Counted from the first letter of the stretch, positions 35,026-48,009 are shown. The stretch is DNA of 64,000 nt from Sipunculus nudus (GCA_026874595.1 CM049307.1:36746862-36810861); one strand, 5' to 3'. Numbers and translations: made by a program. Notes: generated from the letters alone by a model not told the origin.

Positions 35026-36949
35026 ATTTTAACAACACTTTTGCATATACATTCAGGGCAAACAAAGCCTGATCTCCAATTCTGCTGAGGCTCGAAAATA
35101 ATAAACAAAATTGTATTAGATCCTCATTTTTTTATTTTAAGTTTAATTTATATACATTTCCAATATAACATATATTTCTGAATATAAACGTTGATTCATA
35201 ATTCTAAATTGCATCATCATAAATCTCAATCTTGTCATCATATAACACCACATCATGCATACAAATGTATATTTATATATTCATGGGGGGGGGGGGGGGA
35301 TATGAGAACAATTGTACACCTGTCACAGCAGGGGATCTCCCCCAGTGACTGTAACAAATCAAGAACCCTGGCATAGCTGACTTCCAGTGACCTGGAGTGG
35401 CCTACCTGCATCTGGAACAAAGCAAGTGACTACAATAGAGCCTCAAGATAGAAATTCAATATCTAGCCTAATTTTCAACCTTTTATTTTCAAATTTCAGA
35501 TTTAAACAAATTAAATACTTATGTTTACATGCTGTGAAAATTAAATCAACAGTACTCACACGAAAAAAACATGCCTTGGTCAAAGTTGGGTAAAATTTAA
35601 GGTACTGATTTTATGTTTATGCTAATAACTTATAAAATTTACAAAATACAGATCTAATTTTGGGTATACAATTGAATCTTAATTAAACAAAGTTATAAAA
35701 AATTCTCTAGCTTCAATAATTTCATGAAACTTCAATATTTTTCCTGATTTTTTAAGTCCATTATGTTTGGGCCCATAACTTAAAACAATTGCACAATACT
35801 GACATCATTTCTGGCATGTGCATAGCAAATGTATAGAAAAATATGTTTATTATATATGATCAAAGTCAGATCAGTGGTTTGATATTAGGCAGTCCTGAAG
35901 TGAAACAATGGGTTTTTAATGGAAAAATGGAGTTTTTCATTAATATCTCAAAGGAATTAAGTCCTAGTGACCAAATTCTTGGCATGGTAGGGAATTTTGG
36001 AGACATCTAACTGTTCGTCAAATTAAAGGAACTTAGAGCTGAAGCTGGAAAATTAAAGCTTGATGTAAACAATACGTGACATGGTGCTTGAAAACTTGAA
36101 TAAAATCTACAGTTTTTGATCTACTGGTTTATAACTGTTTGTCAAATTAAAGGAACTTAGAGCTGAAGCTGGGGAGCTGAGCTCTAGCAAACTGCATAAC
36201 ACTAGCTTGATGTAAACTTGATGTGACATGGTGCTTGAAAACTTGAATAAAATCAACAGGATTTGATCAACTGGTTTCAAATTTTTGATGTTAACAGTTG
36301 AAATGCTAATAAAAACATGCTTTGAAAATTAAATCCACAGCAGTTACAGGAAAAAAAACATGCCATTGTCAAAGTTAGGCAAAATTTAAGGTACCAATTT
36401 TTTATTTTTGCTTATATTTTAAAAAAATTTAAGATTTTGTTCTAATTTTTGGTATACAATTTAATTTTGATTAATAAAAGTTATATTACTGGAAAAAAGT
36501 GCCTAGCTTTAACAAGTTTTGTGTTAAGTGATCAAATTTCTTTCCTGATTATTTACAAAATGCATTATGTTTGGGCCCATAACTTTTTTAAATTCTAGAA
36601 TACAGACCTAATTTCTGGCATGTACATAGGAACTATATTGAGGATTATTTATGGTAAATATAAGGAAAAACAGATGAGTGGTTTTGATATTAGGCAGTCT
36701 TGAAGTGTGAAAATAGGTTTTTAATAAAAAATTGAGGTTTTTCCTTAATTTCTCAAAGTAACGAAGTCACAAAGACCCAATTTTCAGCTTGGTAGGAGAT
36801 CTTGGGGCCATCTAACATTAAGCCAAATTTTGGATTCCTAGGTCTTACGGTTTCAAAACGTGCCACATCTACGGACGGACGGACGGACGGACGATGGACA
36901 ATGGACCATGACTATGGCTCAGATGACTTATAGTCAGCTGAGCAAAAAA

Positions 36950-39900
36950 TCTGCATGGTACCAAGATAATGTATGATACTCATATTTGGATTTTTTTGCT
37001 AAAATCTGACAGGTTACATTTCATCTCATGTAATAAAATCTCATGTAAGTATCCTGTACCCCCATCCCTGCCCCCTTACTGTATACCCATTTATAAAGCA
37101 AACTTGTATTAAGTTTACATGAACACATTTGTACTGTAACTGAGATACAGCATTTTCAAGTTAATCTTGGAATAAAATGCATGCAAGTTCACAAAATATA
37201 ATAGCAATATGAGTCAAGTGGTTCCAGATTAGTTTAAATATGAACTTAAGCTGTAAAGTCCAGGTAAAATATTAACTTTTCCTCATCACAACTACAGGGG
37301 ACGGGGGGGGGGGGGGGGGGGGGCATTACCAGAATGATGATAGTTTGCAAGTCTGAATTTCTGCAAGATGCTGCCAGTCAATACAACATTGGTAGGAGAA
37401 AAATATAAATTTTTTCCATATATATGCAGATCCAATGATTTATTTATGAAGTGCATACTGGTAGTGATATATATTAAACTGCTTTCATGTGCAGGTGTAT
37501 CGAGCATGAACTATGAGACCTTCCAAGTACAACTCTAGGAATTTCTAGGGGCCCCATATTTGTCCCTTCTCCTTAAAAATTTTCATATGGATTGCCCCAT
37601 AAGCTATGAAACAGGGAAAACATGATTCCCTTTTATGAATAGAGCCCCCCCTCCAAGTCTTGGAAAAAAAAACAGAGTTATTTGTTAAGACTTCCAATGT
37701 ACAGACAGATATCACTCAGTCAAATACAAAATATACAATAGCTACAGAGAATCTGTTTATTCATCATATAAACATAACAGTTATGAACATATTGAGCATG
37801 TGGTTCAAATTAAATGCGAAGCTTTTTAAAGCTGGAAACAAAAGGTATACATTACACTTCACACATACATGTACCATGGCTGGTATGTTGTGTGAACAAT
37901 CCCAAAGTCAGACAAACTATGAGGGTTTAAGGTCCAGACCCCTGGTTTCACCAGATACACACAAGTGTTGAAATTAAAGCTTTCAGTATATCAAATGACA
38001 GATATGACATAATTACCCTGCAAGTCTTTTCAATTAGCCAGCTGTCTCTGTCATCATATTCACTTAAATAGAGAACATTTTTTTGAACAAATTAATATTG
38101 CAGTACTTTATTGAGTTACTCATACATGCTAACCTCTTTTTACTCCTTTTTTCATCGTAATGCAAATCAAGTGAAATGAACCTAATTAAAATAAATACAT
38201 ACTCAATGACAATACATCAATCACAAAAGTCTGCGTGTATATAATCCTAACATAAAGTGACCTAACCTTAGCTTGTTACGCTAGACTGGCCAAGTTGGTA
38301 AGCACTAAATTAACAGCTCTCAGTCAATGAACTAGTAATATTATAGAATTTGCCTTAAGACTGGAGTAAATTGCCTGTATACAACACGTTAAATCAAACA
38401 CAGCTCCAGGCAAACCAACTGTTAAAATGGACGATGAGATGGTAGATAGCGCCACCTGTCCCTGCCTAGCTGAACTGAGATCATATTACTTTGATGTTGG
38501 CGATATTTGGGTCTTTCCTTGGATTTCCTCGCAAAAAAAAACATAGTCATTGCTAGCTTTTTTCCAAAGAGTGAAATACTTTTATGCAAATGAGTGGGAA
38601 TTGTCCACTCCCTCAACAGCCTTGTTACAAGTATGAAAATATCAGAAACTAAATGTAATCAGACGATGGTCCTCAGAGGGCCCCGCAGAGTGAATTGGTG
38701 TAGAGTGAAACTTGTCCAATCATCCCTGTGAAATGCAGAAAGATGAAACATTTTCTTAGAAATACGATTTTGGCTCTGGTGGCCATATTGAATTTTTGGC
38801 AGGTTTGAAATTCAATAGGAAGGAGCTCTCCTAGGCACCAATCGTCCCTGTGGATTTGAGAAAGATCCATCGTATTCTCTTTGGGATGTCGTGCACAAAA
38901 GAAAGCGTCACTGACAGATGGACAACACAGTGATCAGTATAGGACATACTTTTTCAAAGCGGGGCCCTAATTAATCAACTTCACTTGACAGGCCATTAAT
39001 TTGAGCAACTAAAAAAAGTTTCCTTTTTTATAAGTATGCAACATCTTTCAAGGTACTGAATTACGTTTGATTTTACATATTTCATAGTTAATGTCAAATT
39101 AACTCATGGCCTTACTGGTCTATTGTAACTTCTGTCATTGTATAGAAATGAACCATGAGTGGGTTCTTACACCTCCTTGTCTCTGTTCACATATGTATCT
39201 GCTCATGAATTTGCAGGATTTTCTAACATCACTGGGTTTACAATTTATGATATCTAGAAAGAGCCCCTGTCCAATGACAGCAAACATACTTGTTTTGATT
39301 TTAGACACTTTGTGTCATTAATCTACCTCATAGAAAACAAAAATATGGCACTTCCAACATAAATGGAAACATACACTGCTCACTGTAGTATATTTAACAA
39401 ATAATACAGATTCTTAAACTTGGTGCTGAACCATCCCTTCTGCCAACCATTTGTTAAGAACTTTTCCCTTTTAGTTTTATTATCTGGAAGACTTCGTACT
39501 GTTATAAGGATAATATTCAGATGTTGAGAACTTCCTACTCAATGTCTCTGACACCAGCACGTTCACCTGGATTTTCCAATTTCCCCCCAACTGTTAGTTA
39601 TTTCTACTCATCATTCTGAAGACTGGTATTCAATAAGTTATTCTTCAGGAAATGGGTAGGATTTTTTCATTAGTTTTATCTGGTTTCTCACAGGTATGTT
39701 ACCCATGCCATGTCATGCATGTAAATTTACATAATAATTTATGGTAACCTTTATTATTTAATTAATGTATGTAATGGTTCTTAAAACAGTTCACATGATT
39801 CTTTATAAATAAAGGCTTTGTGACTGGATGTGGAAGACAGGTTCCTGCTTTATGTGATTGTATCAATTATTACACTGAAGTTTTCTTGTGGAATTTTCTC

Positions 39901-40593
39901 CAGACTAATGTTAACCTGATTATTGCACATGAATCCTTTAACCAGTCACTACTAGGGATGAAGATCCTGTTAGAGAGGACCCGATCCTTACACACATTGT
40001 CATCTAGATGCATGATCCTTCAATAGGGCCTGCTAATCACTCAACCAAACACTGATTCTAGTCATTCTACAAACACATCATAAACAGGTACAGAGTTGCA
40101 TATGGTCCATACTCTGCTAATATTTGAATCAAAACTTGTCATAAAATGTCACCAGTTTGTTTAACAATTAACCGACAGTTTGATTGACACCAGAAAGCTG
40201 AACACAGCATATCATAACCATCAATATCTATCAGGTGTACTGTAAAAATACCCATGTTAGACAAACTGATCTTCTGAAATCTCTTCTCTTCCATGTCTGT
40301 ATGACATGACTGAATGTTTCTATGTTATCATTCATGTTGTTACAAGCATCACTATTCAATAAATGTGTTCACTATCCAGCACAAACAGGGTTTTTCAAGA
40401 AGTAATGTTCAAGATCACCAAACTAAATAAATGCTTGCTATAAAGATTACATCCTTTGTGTAATAAAAACTGAATGCGTTGCAGTTGAGGATGCTTTGTT
40501 TCATGCAAATAAAAGGATATCTGTAAAGTCTTTGTGCAAAGTAATGAAAGCAAACATTTTCTTGAACACTCAATCTGCATAAGGTCATGGTCG
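36950..40593. other. Intergenic DNA and probable TMEM11 3' UTR side
   Basis: Holds a 21-G run at 37303-37323 and a GCGCCACCTG remnant at about 38449. 38650-38960 may be another old repeat. From about 39000 to 40593 the sequence looks unique and may include the TMEM11 3' UTR; no poly(A) site could be chosen. No other coding exon was recognised. Confidence 0.4.
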
Positions 40594-41104
40594 TCATTGT
40601 TTACACCACATATATATTTTCCAACTACAATATGAGGCAGCTAAAAGTGATATAGACGTGTGGAGTATTTTCCTGTAGAAATCGTCTTTCCTTACTAGAA
40701 CGATGGGCGAGCTGGACGACAAAGAATCAAGTGGTAGACTTTGAAGTTTACGAGAGTCACTCTCAACCTGGTACTTGCAGCATGGGTCAAACTGCCAGGA
40801 CACGGTGTACACGCCAGTGCATACAACACTTATAAATCCCATCGGGAAATACACATGACCTTTTTCTGGCCAAGCAATGCCAGTGACCAAGCTGCCAAGA
40901 CCAGACAAAACAGCTGTTTTGTGTAAGCAGTTACCCACTGAGATCCATCGAGCAGTTTCGTCGCCAAGTTTGACGGGTTCAATTATTATTGTCTGGACCT
41001 CTGACTCCAGCGCCCTCTCCAATTCATTCTCGAAATCCTCTGAGGAGCTGTCATTCTCGTATATTTCTCTGATAACAGCATACTCAGCTGGTTCACTAGT
41101 GGGC
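40594..41104 (-). CDS. TMEM11: TMEM11 exon 2
   Basis: All but the first five codons. Acceptor TTTCAG|GCCCACTAG; stop TGA at 40596-40594 after MWCKQ. Confidence 0.95.
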
Positions 41105-42299
41105 CTGAAAGTAAATAAAAATAAAATCAAATGAAAGACAAAATCCTGAAATCTGCTATATGGCTAAAAAAGGTTAGATTTAGAAACCTGCAGATATGTA
41201 TTGATTAAATGTAAGTTATTAGGATCATTTCAAACACTTTTGACTTGTTATTAAAAAAAATAATATTAGTTTAATATATCATTTTGCGATACAGTGCCAT
41301 CATGAATTTTGTTGAAATCACATTTGTAACTGACCAACTTCAACCAAAGATTGCAATTCAGAACACGTGTCCTGTGATAAAACAGGACCCTTCATTTGCA
41401 AATACACAAAGTCAAAGATGATTACATTGGACTGAATATTTATTGTAATTTGCATGCGCAGATGACTTGTCTCCCTTAATAATGACAGTTTATTTGGGTG
41501 TGGTGGTCTCCAGATCTTTTTTGTTCTATAATCAAATTTGTTTGTAGCCAGTACTGAACATTTTTTGTGCAAATATGCATATGTTCTTGAGATAATACAG
41601 ATCCCTAGGAATTATGTCGTTTCTTTATTATCACACACTCCACACACTCAGGGCTTATGAAAATTCATTGAAATGGAAGTCTAAAGGTACTTACCAGTAC
41701 ATTACCTGTAGCTGGTGTATCTATGATTATGAAACAGGGGTCCTAGTGCAAGCAGTATTTTTATAACCATTTTATTTGACCTATCATTCTCTGGAAAATC
41801 ATGCTCTCTAAAAAGAATGTTTCCAGTTTTGTTTACAAGGTAAGTGAATTTTAAGCCACCTGAATGGCTACCTTCAAGACTACTGAATATATAATTTACC
41901 ATTACATACATACACTATTAAACATATATATATATATTTGTTCCTATGCAGCTGTTTATGTTGACTAATGTTTACTTTGTTTATTTATTATTTTTATAAA
42001 TAATAATTTGCTATACCTTGAAAATAATTGCATGATTCTGTTTTTCATGTGAAGTATATTTCTTGGACCTGGAACCCAAGGGTTTGGGTAGGGATACTCC
42101 TTGTCTGAAGGTTCTATAAATTCATTGCTTTTACTCCAGGAAAGGGTTAAGTTTTTGGTAAATCTAGTTTGGCTGCCAAAATGTATGGACATGGTAAAAT
42201 GTGGCTCTGACCCATTACTGACAGACAATACCAAAACACCCACCGACAGGAACATGCTACTGAGCACATAAGAAAAAGAATCTATATATATAATATATA

Positions 42300-42337
<38 letters not shown>

Positions 42338-43128
42338 TATATTGTTACAGGTGCCCTTTTTATTGTGTGCAGCGGTCTTGCATGTGTTTCTTTTGTTGTG
42401 TGCAGGGGTGCTCCAAGCGTTGTTGACATTTAGTTCGTGTCTATGCGTAGCACATGTTGTAGCAGCCTCACCTGGCTGGATGTTGCAGGCTCGGTTTAAT
42501 CCGTCTGTTTATTATGTTAGGTTCTTTAGATTGTTCGAGAAATGGAAGGTTCTCAGCTGGAGGTGAGAAGTTATAAAAAAGGGGCTGTGTTTTAGAGCCA
42601 GGAGGTGAGAGAATATTCAAGCGGACACAGAAGCGTGTATGTCAGTTTGTGGGACCTATTTCAATAAGTGTAGCAATTATAGATTTTCTTCACATTTTCT
42701 TCTGGATTTTTGACAAATCTTATTTGGTCTTCAGTTTACTTTCGGGATTGTTAGAAGAGCTTTACATTGGACTGTTATTCTCCGAGAGAATTTTTGTGGA
42801 CTGTTCGTCCAGCTTATACATTTTAAAGAACTTGTCGCTGTGACAGTGGTGGTATCCAGGTACTGTGCACTTTGTTTATTAGGCTGTGTGATTATATTGA
42901 TTTGCTGTTATACTGTTGTTGTACAGTGTAATTGTATTGATTTAGTGTTTTGTAATGTTAGGGTTGTTTTAAGAATCAATTATAGTTATTTGTTAACAAA
43001 AAACCACTGGAATCTTTATTCATTCCCCTAGACATTTCACGCTAGTGTTACAGAATCTGATTTTTTTTGTCTCCTTGACAAAATTTATGTTCATCACACA
43101 TACGTGATCTGTTGATTTAAGGTTCTGT

Positions 43129-43216
<88 letters not shown>

Positions 43217-45382
43217 CGTAAATAACACCTTTCTGCCTGTCTTAGACAGGCAAACAAGCATGGAAAGGCAATTTTTCATTTTGTACTAATCTGATGGTCC
43301 ACACATCACAAATGATAATAATACACAAAAACAAAACTTAAACTTAAAAACCTCCAGCTACCCTGGTATGCTGTTATGGCTTTGCAGTGCTGATGAAATA
43401 ATAGAACTCCATGATGTGCAAAGCAGCAGAGCAATAATAGAGCCAAGTAACGGTCTAAACCCAAGCAGCATTCTTACCCCATAAGGAAATACATTATTAG
43501 CCAATTTTTTATGTTACACCAGCCTATATTCAATTACAAGGTACAAAACAAAAGGATTGCTTGGTGTCACCATAAGGAAGCTACAATATTAACAACACAG
43601 GGTTACTGTTCTGCAGAAATGTCAAAACGGGAATGACTGACTGAAAGTGGAAAGTCAAAATTACCATATTGAAAAAATTCCCTTGGTAAGATGAATACAT
43701 GATATTTTGATAAAGAAATTATGTATTCTTAATTATGCTTTTAGATATGAAGCAGTTACAGGCTATTTTTAACAAAAAATAAATTGATAAAAAAATCAAA
43801 AATTTTTATCATTAAAATTTATTAAGTGAAGTAGAAAAAGATGATAATTGTAAAAATATTAGGAGATATCTGTACGTGTTTAAGATGGTGTTATAATTAA
43901 AAGGACACTTGTTTGCTAGAAGGGAGGTATATCATGTGTTGTAAAAATTAAAATTTGCTTTGAATTGTAATATCTTCAAACTAACAACACAGTTGTCATT
44001 CAATAGATAGATGTGATAAGAGGTTATTCTGTGGATTCCAAAATGTGCATACATTCATCAGTGATCAAAGGAACTAATATCTGAATATAGATTTTAAAGC
44101 TTAAATGAAGCAAGGTAGTTTGACAATACTCAGAACTTGCATGGGTACTGAGGGGTATAGATGCACAGAGAGGCAGTTCTGGCTGGCCTGTTTTATCAAT
44201 AAAACTTGATCTCAGACTCTGGTGACTGTGGAAGGTATCACGTCTCCAAACACATTGGAGATATTTAAGGATCTAATTAATAACAAATGAGCACAAAGGT
44301 AGGGAAAACTATTAACAGGTTTAAAGTATCTCATTAATGACAACACAACCCATGAACAATTTAAAAGACATCAGTGTTTTTTTTTCATGCTGCATGTTGG
44401 CTGGAAAAACCAGTATATATCAGCATTAAATTTTGATAAATTCAAATATTTCTGTGTTAAAATCTACTATTTATATGTGTGAGTGTGTGTGAGGTGTATG
44501 AAGGGATGCTCCTCCCTTCTGAGTTCAGACTCAAATGGACCCCCCCCCCCCCCCCCCCCCCGAGATTCCATAACCAATGGAAGGTTTAACAAAATTGGTC
44601 AATTGATCCTTCAGTACTATAATGTAGCAAACTAGGGTGTAGGGGTATTTACAACATGTATCTGAAGTCAGAAGTTGGCAAACTGCTCGTTGATTCTTGA
44701 GGACTGCATGGTGACATTAGGATTGACATATCCAGCTCACTCTTGCCCCCAGTGTGCCCCATAGGAGGGGTGCCTGCCCACCTCCCCCCTATTAAAGATT
44801 GTAACCATGACAACTGATATTTATCAGAGTGGCTAATACATATATATGACAAGCACATTGGTATTAATATTAAACTATAATACAACATATTTATTGTCAC
44901 TATGGTTAAGTGACCATATTGTGTTTTTTACTTTTGAGTTTATTTGAATTATGAATATGATGCCCCAAAGCCAGGGTCAGATGCTAAATTAGCATGTTCA
45001 TGCACCAAACACGTGATCACAGACACTGTTAACCCTATAAAAATGTGAATCAACAATATGACATTCATCGTATTTATATATTTAGCAATGCCCCGTGACT
45101 GCCAAGATAAAAACCCCGTCTATTCCACTATTTATCAGTGTATATGTGGTCCGTGAGAGTAGTCATGACAGCGACAAATCAAAACGATGTTTCAATGACA
45201 ATGAATGAAAGAATGAACAAACGGGTTATCCACAGGCGGGCAAGAAGTGAACAAACTTGCCAGTTCAAACAAACAATCTGTACTCTTATATTACAACAAT
45301 CAACATATTTCGCTGTTAATAATATGTGCGAACTTGGCGCAAGAACTTTAATAATTTTCAATTCTTACCGCTCTGCGGTCAT
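40594..45382 (-). CDS. TMEM11: TMEM11 (mitochondrial inner-membrane morphology protein), complete
   Basis: Two coding exons, 45382-45369 and 41104-40594, 525 nt, 174 residues (human 192). It starts MTAERPTSEPAEYAVIREIY. Diagnostic segments: IIIEPVKLGDETARWISVGN, CLHKTAVLSG, SWQFDPCCKYQVE, SSPIVLVRKDDFYRK; human TMEM11 has GDETARWITVGNCLHKTAVLAG, SWQFDPCCKYQVE and VLVRKDD. Two hydrophobic segments are seen, around residues 67-105 and near the C-terminus (LHTSISLLAASYC). Family knowledge: TMEM11 (PMI in Drosophila) controls cristae shape with the MICOS complex and also acts on mitochondrial outer-membrane mitophagy receptors. The splice CG|G CCC gives a continuous frame; the intron carries a solo LTR. 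The N-terminus is shorter than in human. Confidence 0.93.
41105..42301 (-). other. TMEM11 intron, 3' part
   Basis: AT-rich, with short (AT)n near 41922 and 42283. No recognisable exon or complete repeat. Confidence 0.5.
42302..42334. repeat. (AT)n microsatellite, left of LTR
   Basis: About 33 bp of AT. Together with (AT)n at 43133-43215 it flanks the candidate LTR and looks like one microsatellite split by insertion. Confidence 0.85.
42343..43132 (+). mobile_element. Candidate solo LTR inserted in an (AT)n tract
   Basis: Starts TGTTACAG and ends CTGTAACA: TG...CA with 8-bp inverted ends. It has TTATAAAAAAGGGG near 42571, placed as an LTR TATA box, preceded by GAGAAATGGAAGGTTCTC. ATAT on both sides is compatible with a 4-bp target duplication, but the microsatellite makes this unprovable. 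No retroviral-type coding region is present. A gypsy-type origin is likely but inferred; a DNA element with short TIRs is the alternative. Confidence 0.55.
43133..43215. repeat. (AT)n microsatellite
   Basis: About 83 bp of uninterrupted AT, the longest AT run of the window; probably highly variable. Confidence 0.97.
43216..45368 (-). other. TMEM11 intron, 5' part
   Basis: AT-rich; 22-C run at 44540-44561. No exon recognised. Confidence 0.5.
45369..45382 (-). CDS. TMEM11: TMEM11 exon 1 (14 coding bases)
   Basis: ATGACCGCAGAGCG|GTAAGA: codes MTAE and two bases of Arg, completed by the first G of exon 2. Chosen because the donor is a good consensus, the frame joins correctly and the ATG lies at the edge of a GC-rich leader (45383-45550). 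Confidence 0.75.
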
Positions 45383-45550
45383 TGTGACGCTGCAAGGCCG
45401 CCCGAGAAGACCGTGAGAAATATACCACCAGCTAGAACAGTTTCTCCTACCCAGGGACGGCGTTTCCATCGCATTCACTCCACGTGCTTCCCGCCAACCT
45501 GTCCTTCCCTCGTTCCTTGTTACTTCTTTCGGTTACCAAAGGAGAAAAAG
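45383..45550 (-). promoter_or_regulatory. TMEM11 5' UTR/promoter region
   Basis: GC- and CpG-richer than its surroundings (CGGGCGGCC, CACGTG, GGCGGG). It lies directly upstream of the TMEM11 start on the minus strand. Start site not determinable. Confidence 0.5.
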
Positions 45551-45559
45551 TGACCCTGA

Positions 45560-46619
45560 AATTTAAATTTAAGTGCCAGAAGTGCTTCACAGAACTTAAA
45601 TGCATAAACTGCAGAATTTAATTAAACAACATTGCTTAACTTACCTCTCTTTTCTCGATAGGCCTACATTCATTATTTGGCCAAGAAACTGGCCGGGCAA
45701 AGAAACACATGAATAATATTCCAGAAGCTATATGAAATCAACTTTCTTTATTAAAGGTTAATTGCTTTTTACAGAACAGGTCACTATACACGAGAATGTC
45801 AAATATAATTTAGTTCTGTTAGACCCGCTGGAGCTTCTATATACACAGGAATGCTCTTTCTTAGGCCTACATATACGAGTCCTTTCATTACAGAGAAAAT
45901 GTTACTTTGAGGAATTGAATTTGCTCTTGTATGTTAATTATTCAAAATTGGTCCATCAAAGCAGTATTACCTAATATTATGGGAACTTGAGAAAGACGGA
46001 ACAAAAATCAGTGACTCTGATATTCTTATTGGAGAATGGTGTACCAAGTATGACAGTTAAATATGGCTGTGCAATTTGTGCAATAAAGACATAAGCATAT
46101 CATCAATGGGAAAGTTAGCTCCGATTCATCATGACAATTAAGATAGAGGAACATGTCACTGTGTTTAGCACTTACCAAAAAAGTTAGAAGTATGATTTTT
46201 TTTCAAACCTGTAGGGAGTATTCGGCACAAAAGATGATACACAAGAAAAAAAGGGAGAGCAGAAGTCCGTTAAAATTGGGTTTCCTTTGGAGCTGAACAT
46301 GATCTGCCGTTGGCTTTGTCAGAGGACATTAATGAACTTTCTAGGACAATGTTTAGTGATTCTATAAGATTGCTAAAAACGTTTCAAAATCAACTTATTT
46401 GATTTCAAACGGAACAGGTATAGTCATAAGCATAAAAAATTGGTTCACAGGATAAACACAGCAAAATTTTCTATATTTTGATTGATAAAAGTTATAAATT
46501 ATAGGGAAAAAGGTTCCTTCACATATTAGTGAAGTATTTTGATGAAGTGAATGGTAGAGAGAGAACAGAATTCCATAAAGGCATATTGGTGAACACAGGA
46601 ACAGCAAACACTATAGTAT
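45560..46619. other. Intergenic, nothing recognised
   Basis: AT-rich, only short frames. Confidence 0.5.
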
Positions 46620-47615
46620 ACCGTGCATGGTAGCTTCAAAACAGCATTTGAAGAAGATGAGATACCACCCAGATAGCATGCAAACAAGGGACCCATGTGG
46701 GACCATTATGTACAAACCCATGGGTCCCATATGGGCTAACCCAGTGGGCACCCGTGACTTTTTGCTCCCGGGTCCAATGTTGGCTAGGACGTGGGGCCAA
46801 CATGGGTATACATGTGGGCCCATGGAGGGTACCAGGTGGGGCCTGTATATGGGGCCCACGAATGGCTACCAATGGGCTAAACAGGGGCAGACACAAGGGT
46901 CCTTGGAGGGTTTGTCACTACATGCAAACAAGGGACCCTTGAGGTACATGTCCATGGGCCCCATATGGGCTAACCCCGTGGGCACCCGTGACTTTTTGCT
47001 CCCGGGTCCAATGTTGGCTAGGTCGTGGGGCCAACATGGGTACACATGTGGGCCCATGGAGGGTACCAGGCGGGGTCTGTATATGGGGCCCACGAATGGC
47101 TACCAATGGGCTAAACAGGGGCAGACACATGGGTCCTTGGAGGGTTTGTCACTACATGCAAACAAGGGACCCTTGTGGTACATGTCAATGGGCCCCATAG
47201 GGGCTAACCCCGTGGGCACCCGTGACTTTTTGCTCCCGGGTCCAATGTTGGCTAGGACGTGGGGCCAACATGGGTACACATGTGGGCCCATGGAGGGTAC
47301 CAGGCGGGGTCTGTATATGGGGCCCACGAATGGCTACCAATGGGCTAAACAGGGGAAAACACGTGGGGCCTTGGATGGTTTGTCACTACATGCAAACAAG
47401 GGACCCATGTGGTACATGTCCATGGCCCCATATGGACTAACCCCGTGAGCACCTGTGACTTTTTGCTCCCGGGTCCAATGTTGGCTAGGACTTTGGGCCA
47501 ACATGTGTACACATGTGGGCCCATGGAGGGTAACAGGCGGGGTCTGTATATGGGGCCCAAGAATTGCTACCAATGGGCTAAACAGGAGCAGACACAAGGG
47601 TCCTTGTTGATATAA
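46620..47615. repeat. 234-bp GC-rich satellite (about 4 units)
   Basis: The phrase GACTTTTTGCTCCCGGGTCC starts at 46756, 46990, 47224 and 47457, so the period is 233-234 bp. Units are rich in GGGCCCAT. Because 234 is 78 codons, open frames run through several units on both strands: 273 codons on the plus strand at 46627-47448, and shorter ones in other frames. Openness on both strands argues for a repeat without stop codons rather than a protein gene. The same GGGCCCAT-type words end each unit of the repeat at 55-57 kb. Confidence 0.85.
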
Positions 47616-47849
47616 ATAAAGTTGGATTAAATCAATACAGGATTATTTAAATTGATTTTTTTAAAATCATATATAAGTGAATTTTTACCAGCCCTAGATA
47701 ATACAATATGTGTTTTGGACAATTTTTCTTTGTTCTTGAAAGCATGAGCATGATTTATTCGTTCAAGAATAATATGTACAAACTTGCCACTTTATCTTAC
47801 ATGAATGGTACAACTGGTCACAAAATCTAACACAAGGCATTCTCCATGG

Positions 47850-47995
47850 CAAGGATGGTGGCGTGCGGTAATCTGTTAGGGGGGCGGAAACAGGGGGACC
47901 TGGACAGGCCACTACAACTCGCTCTCATAGCCACTCGGGATTGAACCCGGGTCACCAGGTGCCAGCACGGAACGGTTACCGTTTTACCACTTTTC
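47850..47995 (-). mobile_element. Probable tRNA-derived SINE
   Basis: Read on the minus strand from about 47990: GTGGTAAAACGGTAACC (box A-like), then GACCCGGGTTCAATCCC with a perfect box B, then GAGTGGCTATGAGAGCGAG and a unique body. No target duplication was identified. A tRNA pseudogene is the alternative. Confidence 0.5.
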
Positions 47996-48009
47996 TGTTT
48001 TCACTGTGT

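Larger units (their letters stand above)
32290..36949 (+). mobile_element. Large family A element, copy A3, with internal duplications
   Basis: Head AACAAGGGACCCATGAGTCA plus TGGCGCTCAGCTGA at 32290; tail with GGACGGACGGACGGACGATG, GCTCAGATGACT, AGTCAGCTGAGC near 36865-36949. A second, shorter head-like start lies at about 34038 (ATGGGTCACTGGGCTCAGCTGA). Inside, blocks are repeated: 33000-33180 matches 34080-34350, and AGGAAAAA..GTTTATTCATAATTA-type blocks recur near 33480, 34563 and 34768. (GA)n at 33796-33847 and G runs at 34463, 35002 and 35285 occur here. The 35500-36949 part matches 6335-6987. No protein frame. Confidence 0.55.

Noticed and set aside
43133-43279. Tyr-Ile repeat protein frame
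   Set aside because: Translation of the (AT)n tract.
46627-47448. 273-codon frame as a protein-coding gene
   Set aside because: Several other frames on both strands are also open, and the unit is a tandem satellite of GGGCCCAT words. Kept only as a repeat.
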